From the NCBI GenBank assembly GCA_903878805.1, contig CAIRJF010000002.1:1-46050 (forward strand): a DNA stretch of 46,050 nucleotides, in the 5' to 3' direction. The notes beneath the pieces are model-generated. The model was not told where the DNA came from and ran no database searches. It was given only the letters and a program-made list of their open reading frames with translations. This stretch comes from an uncultured Verrucomicrobia subdivision 3 bacterium (GTDB taxonomy: Bacteria > Verrucomicrobiota > Verrucomicrobiia > Limisphaerales > UBA11358). Shown here in pieces: positions 28,288 through 36,759 of the stretch. Position numbers and translations under genes: made by a program. Within the stretch, counting starts at the first letter, position 1. Each line of letters starts with the position of its first letter.

Positions 28288-28357
28288 GATTTACGATTTA
28301 CGATTTACGGAAATCGGCGAAAGCCAATCGTAAATCGTAAATGATAAATCGTAAATG
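28288..28357. repeat. Inverted blocks of 7-bp repeats between two divergent genes
   Basis: Three direct copies of GATTTAC (28288-28308) face four copies of the inverse GTAAATC or a one-base variant (28330-28357). The last copy includes the ATG of trpF. The two blocks can pair into one long hairpin that would cover the trpF start region. Confidence 0.8.
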
Positions 28358-28975
28358 AAAACGCAGGTAAAAATTTGCGGCGTCACGAATGTGGCCGACG
28401 CGCTGGCGGCAGCCGAGGCCGGCGCGGACATGATTGGACTGAATTTCTACGAAAAAAGTCCGCGCTATATTTCGCTCGCGACGGGCGCGGAAATTACCCG
28501 CGCGTTGTCGCCGTTTGTGCTGCGCGTGGGCGTGTTCGTGAATCCCGACGAGGCGCAGGTGATGGAAGCCATCGCCGCGTGCGGCTTGAACCTCCTGCAA
28601 TTTCACGGCGACGAAGATTCCGATTTTTGCACGCAGTTTGGTTTGATGAGCGTGAAAGCCTTGCGCGTGCGCGATGCGGAATCGTTGCAAAAACTGGAGA
28701 ATTTTCACACGGATGCGTTTCTGTTGGATGCGTATTCCAAGAGCGGGCTCGGCGGCACGGGCGAAAAATTTAATTGGGATTTGGCCGTGGCGGCCCAAAA
28801 GTTTGGCAAACCGATTTTTCTCGCGGGCGGATTGACGCCGGAAAATGTGGCGGACGCGGTGAAGCAGGTGCGGCCGTTTGCCGTGGATGTTTCCAGCGGC
28901 GTGGAATCTGCGCCCGGAAAAAAGGACGCGGCGAAAGTGCAGGCGTTTATTGCGGCGGCCAAAAGCGCAATTTGA
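28355..28975 (+). CDS. trpF: Phosphoribosylanthranilate isomerase
   Basis: A 206-residue TIM-barrel enzyme that catalyses the third step of tryptophan synthesis, an Amadori rearrangement to CdRP. KICGVTNVADALAAAEAGADMIGLNF contains the catalytic Cys (residue 7), the FHGDE block is around residue 87, LLDAYSKSGLGGTGEKFNW holds the catalytic Asp, and LAGGLTPENVADAV with VDVSSGVESAPGKKD form the phosphate site. The ATG at 28355 is inside the last 7-bp repeat. It is followed two bases after the stop by a LOG-family gene, then trpB. Confidence 0.95.
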   Translation: MKTQVKICGVTNVADALAAAEAGADMIGLNFYEKSPRYISLATGAEITRALSPFVLRVGVFVNPDEAQVMEAIAACGLNLLQFHGDEDSDFCTQFGLMSVKALRVRDAESLQKLENFHTDAFLLDAYSKSGLGGTGEKFNWDLAVAAQKFGKPIFLAGGLTPENVADAVKQVRPFAVDVSSGVESAPGKKDAAKVQAFIAAAKSAI

Positions 28976-28977
28976 TT

Positions 28978-29547
28978 ATGAAACGCATTGCTGTCTATTG
29001 TGGTTCCAACAAAGGAGTTCGCCCGGAATACGCGGCGGCGGCGCAGGCACTTGGCACGTTGCTGGCGCGCGAAAAGATTGAGCTCGTCTATGGCGGCGGC
29101 AGCGTGGGGTTGATGGGCATCGTGGCGGACGCAGCGCTCGCGCACGGCGGCCACGTCATCGGCGTGATCCCCCAGAAGCTGCACCTCCGCGAAATTACCC
29201 ACGGCGGCCTCCCGGATTTGCGCGTGGTGAACACCATGCATGAACGCAAGGCGTTGATGGCAGAGTTGGCGGACGGCTTCATCGCGCTGCCGGGCGGCTA
29301 CGGGACGTTCGAGGAATTGTTCGAGGTGCTGGCATGGAGTCAATTGGGCTGGCACACGAAACCGTTTGGCCTGCTGAACGTCGCGGATTTTTACGCGCCG
29401 CTGCTAAAATTTCTCGACCACACGCGCGACGAGGGCTTCATCCGTCCGCAACATCGTGCGCTGGTGCTGGTCGCGGACGATGCCAAACAGCTTTTGGGGC
29501 AATTGAAAAACTTTCGTCCGCCGAGCGAAGTGAAGTGGGTCAAATAA
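28978..29547 (+). CDS. LOG-family protein (TIGR00730)
   Basis: A 189-residue lysine-decarboxylase-like Rossmann protein. The nucleotide motif PGGYGTFEELFE (PGGxGTxxE) and the preceding MHERKALMAELADGF are those of the LOG (cytokinin riboside 5'-monophosphate phosphoribohydrolase) family, which cleaves N6-modified AMP to the free base. In bacteria the physiological role is often unclear. The N-terminus AVYCGSNKG and VYGGGSVGLMG are typical. It begins two bases after the trpF stop and precedes trpB by 39 bp, so it appears to be part of a tryptophan operon without an obvious biochemical tie. Confidence 0.88.
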   Translation: MKRIAVYCGSNKGVRPEYAAAAQALGTLLAREKIELVYGGGSVGLMGIVADAALAHGGHVIGVIPQKLHLREITHGGLPDLRVVNTMHERKALMAELADGFIALPGGYGTFEELFEVLAWSQLGWHTKPFGLLNVADFYAPLLKFLDHTRDEGFIRPQHRALVLVADDAKQLLGQLKNFRPPSEVKWVK

Positions 29548-29586
29548 TTCTTTGCGCGCTTTGCACCTTTGCGTGAGAATTAGCGC

Positions 29587-30801
29587 ATGAGTGCCGTTGC
29601 CAATCTGAATCTTCCCGACGCCACCGGCCATTTTGGGCCGTTCGGCGGACGTTACGTGCCCGAGACGTTGATGCATCCGTTGCAGGAGCTGGAGGAAGAA
29701 TATTTTCGCGCGCAGCACGACCCCGAATTTCAAAAGGAACTCTCCTATTACCTCACCGAATTTGTCGGTCGCCCCACGCCGCTGTATTTTGCCGAACGCC
29801 TCACCAAGGAACTCTGCGGCGCGAAAATCTATCTCAAGCGCGAAGACCTGAACCACACCGGCGCGCACAAGATCAACAACGCCATGGGCCAAATCCTGTT
29901 GGCCAAGCGCATGGGCAAGACGCGCATCATTGCCGAGACCGGCGCAGGCCAGCACGGCGTCGCCACCGCCACCGTCAGCGCGATGTTCGGGATGAAATGC
30001 ATCATCTACATGGGCGCAGTGGATTGCGAACGCCAGATGCTCAACGTGTATCGCATGAAGATGCTCGGCGCGGAAGTCGTGCCGGTTCACGCGGGGCAAA
30101 AGACTTTGAAGGAAGCCGTCAATGAAGCCATGCGCGACTGGGTGACGAATATCCGCAGCACGCATTATATTCTTGGCACCGCTTACGGCGCGCATCCGTA
30201 TCCCGTGATGGTCCGCAATTTCCAGCGCGTCATCGGCGACGAAGCCCGCGCGCAGATCCTGGAAAAGGAAGGCCGCTTGCCCGACCTGCTCTGCGCGTGC
30301 GTCGGCGGCGGCTCGAACGCCATCGGCTTGTTCTATCCGTTTCTCGACGACAAATCCGTGCGCATGATCGGCGTGGAAGCCGGCGGCTTTGGCATCATCC
30401 CGGAGAAACACGCGGCGCGATTCCACGGCGGATCGCTCGGCGTGTTGCAAGGCACACGCAGCTATATTTTGCAGGATGAAGTCGGGCAGATTCAATCCAC
30501 CCACAGCGTCAGCGCCGGGCTGGATTACGCCGCCGTCGGGCCGGAACACGCGTTCCTACACGACGCCAAGCGCGTGGAATACACCTACGCCACCGACGAC
30601 AAGGCGCTCGAAGCGTTCATGAAACTCGCGCGACTCGAAGGCATCATCCCCGCGCTGGAAAGCTCGCACGCCGTCGCCGAAGTCATCCAACGCGCGCCGA
30701 CGATGAGCAAAGACCAGATCATCATCGTGAACCTCTCCGGCCGCGGCGACAAAGACGTGGCGCAAGTGGCGGACAAGGTGGGCTTGCAGATGCCAAAATA
30801 A
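29587..30801 (+). CDS. trpB: Tryptophan synthase beta chain
   Basis: This 404-residue PLP enzyme joins indole and serine. The PLP lysine is in [13 protein letters not shown], the carboxylate site in [12 protein letters not shown] (catalytic Glu), the glycine-rich phosphate cup in [15 protein letters not shown], and the C-terminal block NLSGRGDKD. It is the TrpB1 type. It normally works with TrpA; here trpA does not follow, and an OLD-family gene starts 36 bp later. The ATG at 29587 gives [21 protein letters not shown]. Confidence 0.96.
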   Translation: MSAVANLNLPDATGHFGPFGGRYVPETLMHPLQELEEEYFRAQHDPEFQKELSYYLTEFVGRPTPLYFAERLTKELCGAKIYLKREDLNHTGAHKINNAMGQILLAKRMGKTRIIAETGAGQHGVATATVSAMFGMKCIIYMGAVDCERQMLNVYRMKMLGAEVVPVHAGQKTLKEAVNEAMRDWVTNIRSTHYILGTAYGAHPYPVMVRNFQRVIGDEARAQILEKEGRLPDLLCACVGGGSNAIGLFYPFLDDKSVRMIGVEAGGFGIIPEKHAARFHGGSLGVLQGTRSYILQDEVGQIQSTHSVSAGLDYAAVGPEHAFLHDAKRVEYTYATDDKALEAFMKLARLEGIIPALESSHAVAEVIQRAPTMSKDQIIIVNLSGRGDKDVAQVADKVGLQMPK

Positions 30802-30837
30802 AATTGGAGAAGTGAGCGGGCTCGCGAGGGAAATTAA

Positions 30838-32661
30838 ATGAGCGAAAAACTACGAATAACCTCAATTCGGTTTCGCAACTACAAGGCTTTTCGAGACTAC
30901 TCGATTAGCTTGAATGCGTTTAATGTTTTGGTTGGGCCAAATAACGCTGGCAAATCAACAGTTCTTGGCGCGATTAGAATTCTGTCGGAAGGATTACGCC
31001 GAGCCCGTGCAAAAAGCCCAGAATTGATTCGCGACAAAAACGAACGTCAGGTTCGTGGCTACTCTGTGCGGCTACAAGGATTGCCAATATCAACTGAAAA
31101 TGTTTTTCACAACTACGACGAGGCAACGCCAGCCACTGTTGAATTTCATCTTTCAAATGGAAACAGTTTGAATCTGTATTTTCCAGAGCGGGGGGAGTGC
31201 TACATGATTCCAACTTCGGATCAATACGTTCGCTCGCCATCGGATTTTAGAAAACACTTCAATGTTGAAATTGCATTTGTGCCAGTGCTTGGCCCTGTTG
31301 ATCACAATGAGAGGCTTTTTGAGAAAGAAGCAGCACGTTTGGCGCTTTTGTCTCACGGAGCATCAAGAAATTTTCGAAATATTTGGCATCACTTTCCGGA
31401 TGGCTTTGCAGAGTTCCGGAAAAAGATTGGAGAGACTTGGCCGGGCATGGACATTGAGCCGCCCGAAATAATGACAGATAGCGAAAAAGCATATCTCCGC
31501 ATGTTTTGCCCCGAAGAAAGATACCCAAGAGAAATCTTCTGGGCAGGATTTGGGTTTCAGGTTTGGTGTCAAATGCTGACGTTCATTTTGCAAGCAAAGG
31601 ATTCTAGCACCTTGGTAATTGACGAGCCCGACATTTATCTTCACTCCGACCTGCAACGGCAGTTGGTTGGATTACTTCGAGAACTTGGCTTGCAAATAAT
31701 TATCGCAACGCACTCGGCTGAAATTATAGCGGAGGTCGAGCCGCGGGCTTTGTTGAATGTGAATAAGCGGTTTCGTTCTGCAAAGCAGGTAAAAGATACG
31801 CGAGAACTTCAGGAGATTTTTCAAGTTCTTGGATCAAACCTTAATCCAACATTGACCCAGCTTGCAAAAACACGGCGCGTGGTTTTTGTCGAAGGGAAAG
31901 ACTTTCAAATATTCTCACGCTTCGCACGTCGTCTCGGTCTCGAAGCTGTCGCCAACCGTTCAGATTTTGCGGTTGTTCCGGTTGAGGGTTTCAATCCCCA
32001 GAAGGTGAAAGACTTTGCCTCTGGAATGGAGGCAACGTTGGGGGCAAAGTTGCTCAAGGTAGCAATTTTCGACCGAGACTATCGTTGTGATGCCGAGGTC
32101 GAAAAGATTAAAGCCGACTTGGACAAATTCTGTCGGCATGCTGTCGTTCACGACTGCAAAGAGTTAGAGAATTTCCTGCTTGAGCCGCTTCCAATTGAGC
32201 GTGCAATCAAAAAACGCGTGAAGGAGAGACAGCAGAACGATCCATCTTGTCCGTCTTTTGCCGAGGACGTTTCCGCTTTATTGATGCAACTTGCCGAAGG
32301 ATTCAAAAATCAAGTTCAAGCACGAATTGTTTCCTCCCGCCAACAGTTTGAACGTGATTCGCGTTCTACTTCGCATGCAGTAACTATTTCTGAAGCCGCC
32401 ATGAATGAGTTTGACCAGAAATGGAAATCAGTCGAACTGAGAATGAAAATAGTGCCAGGGAAAGAACTTTTTTCTGCTTTGAACACTTATCTTCAAACGA
32501 AATACAAAATTTCTCTAAACCCAATCTTCGTCGTTGAATCGTTCTTACGTGACGAAATCAGTCCGGACGTTGTAGCACTTCTTAACAAATTGGAAGCTAT
32601 ACGGAGAGAAGATGCACCGGATCAAGCGGCACTGGAATTAACCTCTACTTCACCAGATTAA
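30838..32661 (+). CDS. OLD-family ATPase with TOPRIM-like nuclease domain
   Basis: A 607-residue protein. An SMC/ABC-type ATPase occupies residues 1-330: RFRNYKAF, Walker A GPNNAGKST (33-41), Walker B TLVIDEPDIYLH (Asp262, Glu263) and the H-loop ATHSAE. It is followed by a TOPRIM-type domain with Glu352 in VVFVEGKD and Asp412/Asp414 in IFDRDYR, the metal-binding pattern of OLD nucleases. The last 150 residues are helical and charged. The gene is distinctly AT-richer than trpB and DUF423 on either side, so it looks acquired. A single-gene (class 1-like) OLD nuclease in phage defence is plausible; no UvrD-like partner (as in Gabija) is next to it. Ribosome-binding GAGGG lies about nine bases before the ATG. 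Confidence 0.82.
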   Translation: MSEKLRITSIRFRNYKAFRDYSISLNAFNVLVGPNNAGKSTVLGAIRILSEGLRRARAKSPELIRDKNERQVRGYSVRLQGLPISTENVFHNYDEATPATVEFHLSNGNSLNLYFPERGECYMIPTSDQYVRSPSDFRKHFNVEIAFVPVLGPVDHNERLFEKEAARLALLSHGASRNFRNIWHHFPDGFAEFRKKIGETWPGMDIEPPEIMTDSEKAYLRMFCPEERYPREIFWAGFGFQVWCQMLTFILQAKDSSTLVIDEPDIYLHSDLQRQLVGLLRELGLQIIIATHSAEIIAEVEPRALLNVNKRFRSAKQVKDTRELQEIFQVLGSNLNPTLTQLAKTRRVVFVEGKDFQIFSRFARRLGLEAVANRSDFAVVPVEGFNPQKVKDFASGMEATLGAKLLKVAIFDRDYRCDAEVEKIKADLDKFCRHAVVHDCKELENFLLEPLPIERAIKKRVKERQQNDPSCPSFAEDVSALLMQLAEGFKNQVQARIVSSRQQFERDSRSTSHAVTISEAAMNEFDQKWKSVELRMKIVPGKELFSALNTYLQTKYKISLNPIFVVESFLRDEISPDVVALLNKLEAIRREDAPDQAALELTSTSPD

Positions 32662-32703
32662 AAAGATTTGCGCCCGCGCCTCGGTGATTTAACACTAGCC
32701 GCG

Positions 32704-33066
32704 ATGAATCAAACCCTCGCCACTCGCATCGCCGCCGCGCTGGGTTTTCTCGCGGTGGTGCTCGGCGCGTTTGGTGCGCATGGGTTAAAGGCGTTGCTCG
32801 CGCAGAACGGCACGACGGCCATCTGGGAAAAGGCGGTGCTCTATCATTTCATCCACGCAGTGATGTTGTTTGTGCTGGCGGGGCGCAAACCGTTGCCGAC
32901 GGTCGCGTGGTGGAGTTTTCTCATCGGCATCGGCATCTTCTCCGGCTCGCTGTATCTGCTGGCGGTGACGAATGTGCTTTGGCTCGGCGCGGTGACGCCC
33001 ATCGGCGGCGTGAGTTTCCTCATCGGCTGGGGCTGGCTGGCGTTCAAGCCGGCACGCTCGGAATGA
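32704..33066 (+). CDS. DUF423 family membrane protein
   Basis: A 120-residue protein of the YgdD/DUF423 family. About four membrane helices are present: the first holds ALGFLAVVLGAFGAHGLKALL with the conserved GAFGAHG, then VLYHFIHAVMLFVLA, then FLIGIGIFSGSLYLLAV, then GAVTPIGGVSFLIGWGWL. The family has no agreed function. The ATG at 32704 is the first sensible start. It lies 42 bp behind the OLD gene and returns to the high-GC codon use of the core genome. Confidence 0.88.
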   Translation: MNQTLATRIAAALGFLAVVLGAFGAHGLKALLAQNGTTAIWEKAVLYHFIHAVMLFVLAGRKPLPTVAWWSFLIGIGIFSGSLYLLAVTNVLWLGAVTPIGGVSFLIGWGWLAFKPARSE

Positions 33067-33210
33067 ACATCGGTAGCTTTGTTCAAAATAGAGATTGAAC
33101 CGCCGTCAAAGGTGTCTAGATTCAAGGCGTGAGGCGCAGTTCAAGCCTTGGATTAAGCAAAATCCGGCTTGCGGAAAATTAACGAAAACCGGAATCCTGC
33201 CATTGATGTG

Positions 33211-33669
33211 ATGAATGAATACAATTCAATGCGGCGGCGTGAAAGCCCGAAGCCCGAGATAACATACGAGATTTCGGATGACGGCGAGATATTGACTCGC
33301 AAAGCCATTCTGATTTTGGAGGACGACGTGGACTTCGCCGTCCAGTTGCAAGAAGCTCTCGAAATACAGGGATATGCGGTCACCGTCGTGGCCAATGGTG
33401 CCGAAGGCTTGAAAAAAATCCTGGCGGGCGAGTATGACGTCATCCTTTGCGACATGGTGATGGAAAATTTTCCGGGCGACATGTTTTATGCGGCGGTGGA
33501 ACGCGTCCGCCCGCTACTGTGCAAGCGGTTCATTTTCATGACCGGACATCAGGGCGACAAAAAGATTGAGGAATTTATCCGGCGGATTCGCGGCTTGATG
33601 TTGTGGAAACCTTTTCAGATGCAGGTGCTGCTCGAGACCGTCGAGGCCGTCAACCACAAGAAAGATTAG
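33211..33669 (+). CDS. Receiver-only response regulator
   Basis: A 152-residue protein with a single REC domain. The acidic pair is in LILEDDVDFA, the phospho-acceptor Asp in VILCDMVM, the conserved Thr in IFMTGHQ, and the Lys in LWKPFQ. There is no output domain. The N-terminal 35 residues are charged and poorly structured. An in-frame TTG at 33169 would lengthen it by 14 residues; I prefer the ATG at 33211. No histidine kinase is nearby, so its partner is unknown. Confidence 0.8.
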   Translation: MNEYNSMRRRESPKPEITYEISDDGEILTRKAILILEDDVDFAVQLQEALEIQGYAVTVVANGAEGLKKILAGEYDVILCDMVMENFPGDMFYAAVERVRPLLCKRFIFMTGHQGDKKIEEFIRRIRGLMLWKPFQMQVLLETVEAVNHKKD

Positions 33670-33723
33670 TTTTCCACGGCAGAAAAAATGGGCGAAGGGA
33701 CGCTGTGCCGGGCGGCTTAAAAA

Positions 33724-34968
33724 TTACCGTCTCCGTCCGCCGGGCGCGAAGTGATAACCGCCGTGGACGCGGCCGCCGCGCACTTTGCCGGGGAAACCCG
33801 TGGCCGCCGGCGCACCGGGCTTGGATTCTTCAAACAGTGCGGTGTAGCGGTAGTCAAATTTTTCCATCTTCACGCGCGGGATTTTCTGGCTGATGAAACG
33901 TTCGATGGCGAAAACGTGCGGCGCATCTTCGGCGATCATGATGGTGAACGCGTCGCCGGTGGCTTCGGCGCGGCCTGTGCGTCCGATGCGGTGGATGTAA
34001 TCTTCGGGATGCTGCGGCACGTCGTAGTTGATGACGTGGCTCACGTCCGCGATGTCCAGTCCGCGCGCGGCGATGTCGGTGGCGACGAGCACTTCAAATT
34101 TCCCTTCGCGAAAACCTTCGAGCGCCTGTTCGCGTTCCTTCTGCGTGCGATTGGAATGTAAAACAGCGACGGCGTGGTTCGCGCGCTTGAGCGTGGTGGC
34201 GACGCGGTCGGCGCCGTGCTTCGTGCGGCAAAAAATAATCACGGAATCGTAGTTCACGCTTTCGAGCAGCGCGAGCAGTAGGTCGGTTTTCTGCGTGTCG
34301 GAAACGGGATAGATGACGTGCTTGACGTTTTCCGCCGGCGAACGGCGTGCGCCAATTTCAATCGTCTCCGGATTGTGCATCGCCCATTGGATGAGCGTTT
34401 CAATCTGCGGCGGAATCGTGGCGGAAAAAAGTGCAGTATGACGTTTGCGCGGACATTTTTCCACGAGGCGGCGCACGTCGGGTAAAAATCCCATGTCGAG
34501 CATCCGGTCAGCTTCGTCGAGGACGAGAAATTCAACTTTGTCCAATTTCAACGTGCCTTGTTCGAGATGATCCAGCAAACGTCCGGGCGTCGCGGCGACG
34601 ATGTCCGCGCCGGCTTTCAATTCGTCATTTTGTTTGCCATAACCGACGCCGCCGAAGACGACGGTGGTTTTCAAATCGGTGAAACGCGAATAATCGCGAA
34701 TGGCCGTTTCAACTTGCGCGGCGAGTTCGCGCGTGGGTTCGAGGATGAGCGCGCGTGGGCCAACAGGATTATGCGCGCCAAGTTTGGAAAGGATCGGCAA
34801 CGCAAACGCCGCCGTTTTGCCCGTGCCGGTTTGCGCGCTGCCAATCACGTCCTTGCCGGACAACACGAGCGGAATCGCGCGCAACTGAATCGGCGTCGGC
34901 TCCGAATAGCCGGCGGCACGGACACCTTCGAGAATTTTTTCACTCAATCCCAACGCGGCAAATTTCAC
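33724..34968 (-). CDS. DEAD-box RNA helicase (RhlE-like)
   Basis: A 414-residue DEAD-box protein. It has the Q motif FAALGLSEKILEGVRAAGYSEPTPIQ, motif I AQTGTGKT, PTRELA, DEAD, SAT, then RGLDIADV and HRIGRTGR of the second domain. The C-terminal tail (KVRGGRVHGGYHFAPGGRRR) is short, basic and glycine-rich, like RhlE. Likely roles are rRNA maturation or mRNA turnover. The start is GTG (complement of 34966-34968) and overlaps the TGA of the upstream RGG-rich gene as GTGA, so the two are translated together. Confidence 0.93.
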   Translation of the reverse strand: MKFAALGLSEKILEGVRAAGYSEPTPIQLRAIPLVLSGKDVIGSAQTGTGKTAAFALPILSKLGAHNPVGPRALILEPTRELAAQVETAIRDYSRFTDLKTTVVFGGVGYGKQNDELKAGADIVAATPGRLLDHLEQGTLKLDKVEFLVLDEADRMLDMGFLPDVRRLVEKCPRKRHTALFSATIPPQIETLIQWAMHNPETIEIGARRSPAENVKHVIYPVSDTQKTDLLLALLESVNYDSVIIFCRTKHGADRVATTLKRANHAVAVLHSNRTQKEREQALEGFREGKFEVLVATDIAARGLDIADVSHVINYDVPQHPEDYIHRIGRTGRAEATGDAFTIMIAEDAPHVFAIERFISQKIPRVKMEKFDYRYTALFEESKPGAPAATGFPGKVRGGRVHGGYHFAPGGRRR

Positions 34969-36626
34969 GCGGCACTCCCTTCCGTTGTCGCCGGAACTTC
35001 AGGCTGAACTGGCGTTTCGACTGCGGGCGCGGCGGTGGTTTCAACCGGCGTGGAGATTTCTGCGACCGGGTCAACGGCCGCTTCCGTTTGCGGCGCGGTT
35101 TCCGCCGTTGCCACGATTTCGCCCTCAACGGCGGGTTTTTCCGCCGCCGCTTTCTTTTCCTGCTTCACCGGCTTGGGCAAAGGTTTCTTTGCGGTCTCCA
35201 TGCGGCCGTCAGCGAATTCCAGAACCGCGCCCTGATGAATGAGCCAATGCAAATCCACCAGCACGGCGGTCTGTTCCGGTGTGGCCTCGGGCGCTTTTGG
35301 CTCGATGGGTTTGGCCGCAACTTCGCCTTCCGCCGCCGGCACAACGGGAATTTCCGTGACCGCGGCCTTCGCCGCTTTCGGCGTCGGCGCGAGCGCTTCA
35401 ATTAATTTTTTCCGTGTGCATTTCGCGTTGCCGTTGATGTATTCGATGATGCGCTTGATGTTCTCGGAAACCGGCGTGCTGGCGATGTCGAGGAACGTCG
35501 GCCGCGCGACGCTGACGTGCGTGACGGTTTTGTTGACCTTGAAAAACTGCAAACCGTAATGCGCGAACTGCTGGCTCAATTTCGTCGCGATGGGCAGCGG
35601 AAAAAATTTCTGCTGCTCCCATTCCTGACGAATCAACCGCTGCAATCCGTTGTCGCGCAAACTGCGGCTCGGTAACCCGGCCACGGTGAGCGTTTCCACC
35701 GGCTTGATGATGGAATCCTTGTGCGTCGCGCGAAAATGTTTTTCCACCTCGTCCAGCGTCGGCAACGTCAGCGGTTCCGGCACGTTGAGGCAAATGTATT
35801 GCGTCTTGAAACTTTGTTCCTCGACCCACTTCTTCACCACGGCCTCGTCCTTCACGATTTTCACGCGCGCCTTGAACTGGTCGAACGGCATGCGCGAAAA
35901 TTTTTCCGCGTGCAATTTCCGCAACTGGTTCTGGTAGTCGTGATGGTTCGGCGGACCAAGAATTTCGCCGCTCAAACCGCATTGCGCGACGAAGGTGTAA
36001 ACGCCCTTCGGCGGCTCGGTGGCCGTGCGTTCGGCCTGATAAAACGTGGCAAAATGATTTTTGAGAACGTGCGCGACGGCCTCGTCTTCGTTCGTCCACG
36101 GCGATTCGTCCAGCGCGCAGACAAAGAGTAGCTGCGCCACGCCATCAGATTTTTTCTTGGTGAGCAGGACGGAATAGCGTTCCGCCTTTTGCAAAATCAG
36201 CAATGCGATTTGGAACAGCGGATAAGCGCGGCCTGTAACTTTGATCTGGCGTGCGAGTTGTTCGACACCGCGCTCTTCGGGAATGAACGCGACGTTCAAT
36301 TGCGGCAACGGCGCGGGCGGCGCGGGACGTTCGCGCGGTTCATCGCGACGTTCGCCACCACGGAAGCTTCCACCTTTTCGATCGCCAAATTTGGAGCCAC
36401 CACGCGGTGAACTACCACCGCGACGTTCACCGCCGCCAAAGCCACCACCCGCGCCATCGCGCCGCGGCGCGCGGCGTTCGCCGGGCTTGCCGCTGAAGCT
36501 GCGCTCCGGCTTGGCACCTTCGTTGCCGGTGAATTTGGCGAATTTGTTTGTCTCGGTCTTCCCCTGCGCCCACGCGGGCTGGAAGAGGCTTTCGAGATTC
36601 AGGTCGAGTTCGGCGATGTTGCTCAT
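34965..36626 (-). CDS. Uncharacterised RGG-rich protein coupled to a DEAD-box helicase
   Basis: A 553-residue protein that I cannot assign to a named function. Residues about 45-100 are a glycine/arginine stretch with repeated RGG and GGGERRGG motifs, a common RNA-binding region. Residues about 105-440 are an ordered part with LNVAFIPEERGVEQLARQIK, then a Cys-containing QCGLSGEILGPPNHHDY, then SRMPFDQFKARVKIVKD. Residues about 440-553 are Ala/Pro/Val/Glu-rich and likely disordered. I recall similar layouts in other Verrucomicrobia and Planctomycetes as hypothetical proteins. Its start (ATG at 36626) lies beside a small hairpin (CCCCG/CGGGG) that includes an upstream in-frame ATG. The stop overlaps the helicase start, which suggests an RNA-binding partner for the helicase. 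Confidence 0.7.
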   Translation of the reverse strand: MSNIAELDLNLESLFQPAWAQGKTETNKFAKFTGNEGAKPERSFSGKPGERRAPRRDGAGGGFGGGERRGGSSPRGGSKFGDRKGGSFRGGERRDEPRERPAPPAPLPQLNVAFIPEERGVEQLARQIKVTGRAYPLFQIALLILQKAERYSVLLTKKKSDGVAQLLFVCALDESPWTNEDEAVAHVLKNHFATFYQAERTATEPPKGVYTFVAQCGLSGEILGPPNHHDYQNQLRKLHAEKFSRMPFDQFKARVKIVKDEAVVKKWVEEQSFKTQYICLNVPEPLTLPTLDEVEKHFRATHKDSIIKPVETLTVAGLPSRSLRDNGLQRLIRQEWEQQKFFPLPIATKLSQQFAHYGLQFFKVNKTVTHVSVARPTFLDIASTPVSENIKRIIEYINGNAKCTRKKLIEALAPTPKAAKAAVTEIPVVPAAEGEVAAKPIEPKAPEATPEQTAVLVDLHWLIHQGAVLEFADGRMETAKKPLPKPVKQEKKAAAEKPAVEGEIVATAETAPQTEAAVDPVAEISTPVETTAAPAVETPVQPEVPATTEGSAA

Positions 36627-36709
36627 GTAAAAATGCCCCGACATGCGGGGTTGAAATGGAATCATATCATGGATTGGCGCGGGGATGAAAGCAAGCGCGC
36701 TGTCAAAAG

Positions 36710-36742
36710 CCAAAGCGCGGCTTGATTTAAGCCGCGCTTTGG
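36710..36742 (-). terminator. Rho-independent terminator of recA
   Basis: A perfect 14-bp stem CCAAAGCGCGGCTT / AAGCCGCGCTTTGG with a 5-nt loop, 17 bp behind the recA stop; on the reverse strand it is followed by CTTTTG. Confidence 0.8.
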
Positions 36743-36759
36743 AGAATGAAGATCTAAGA

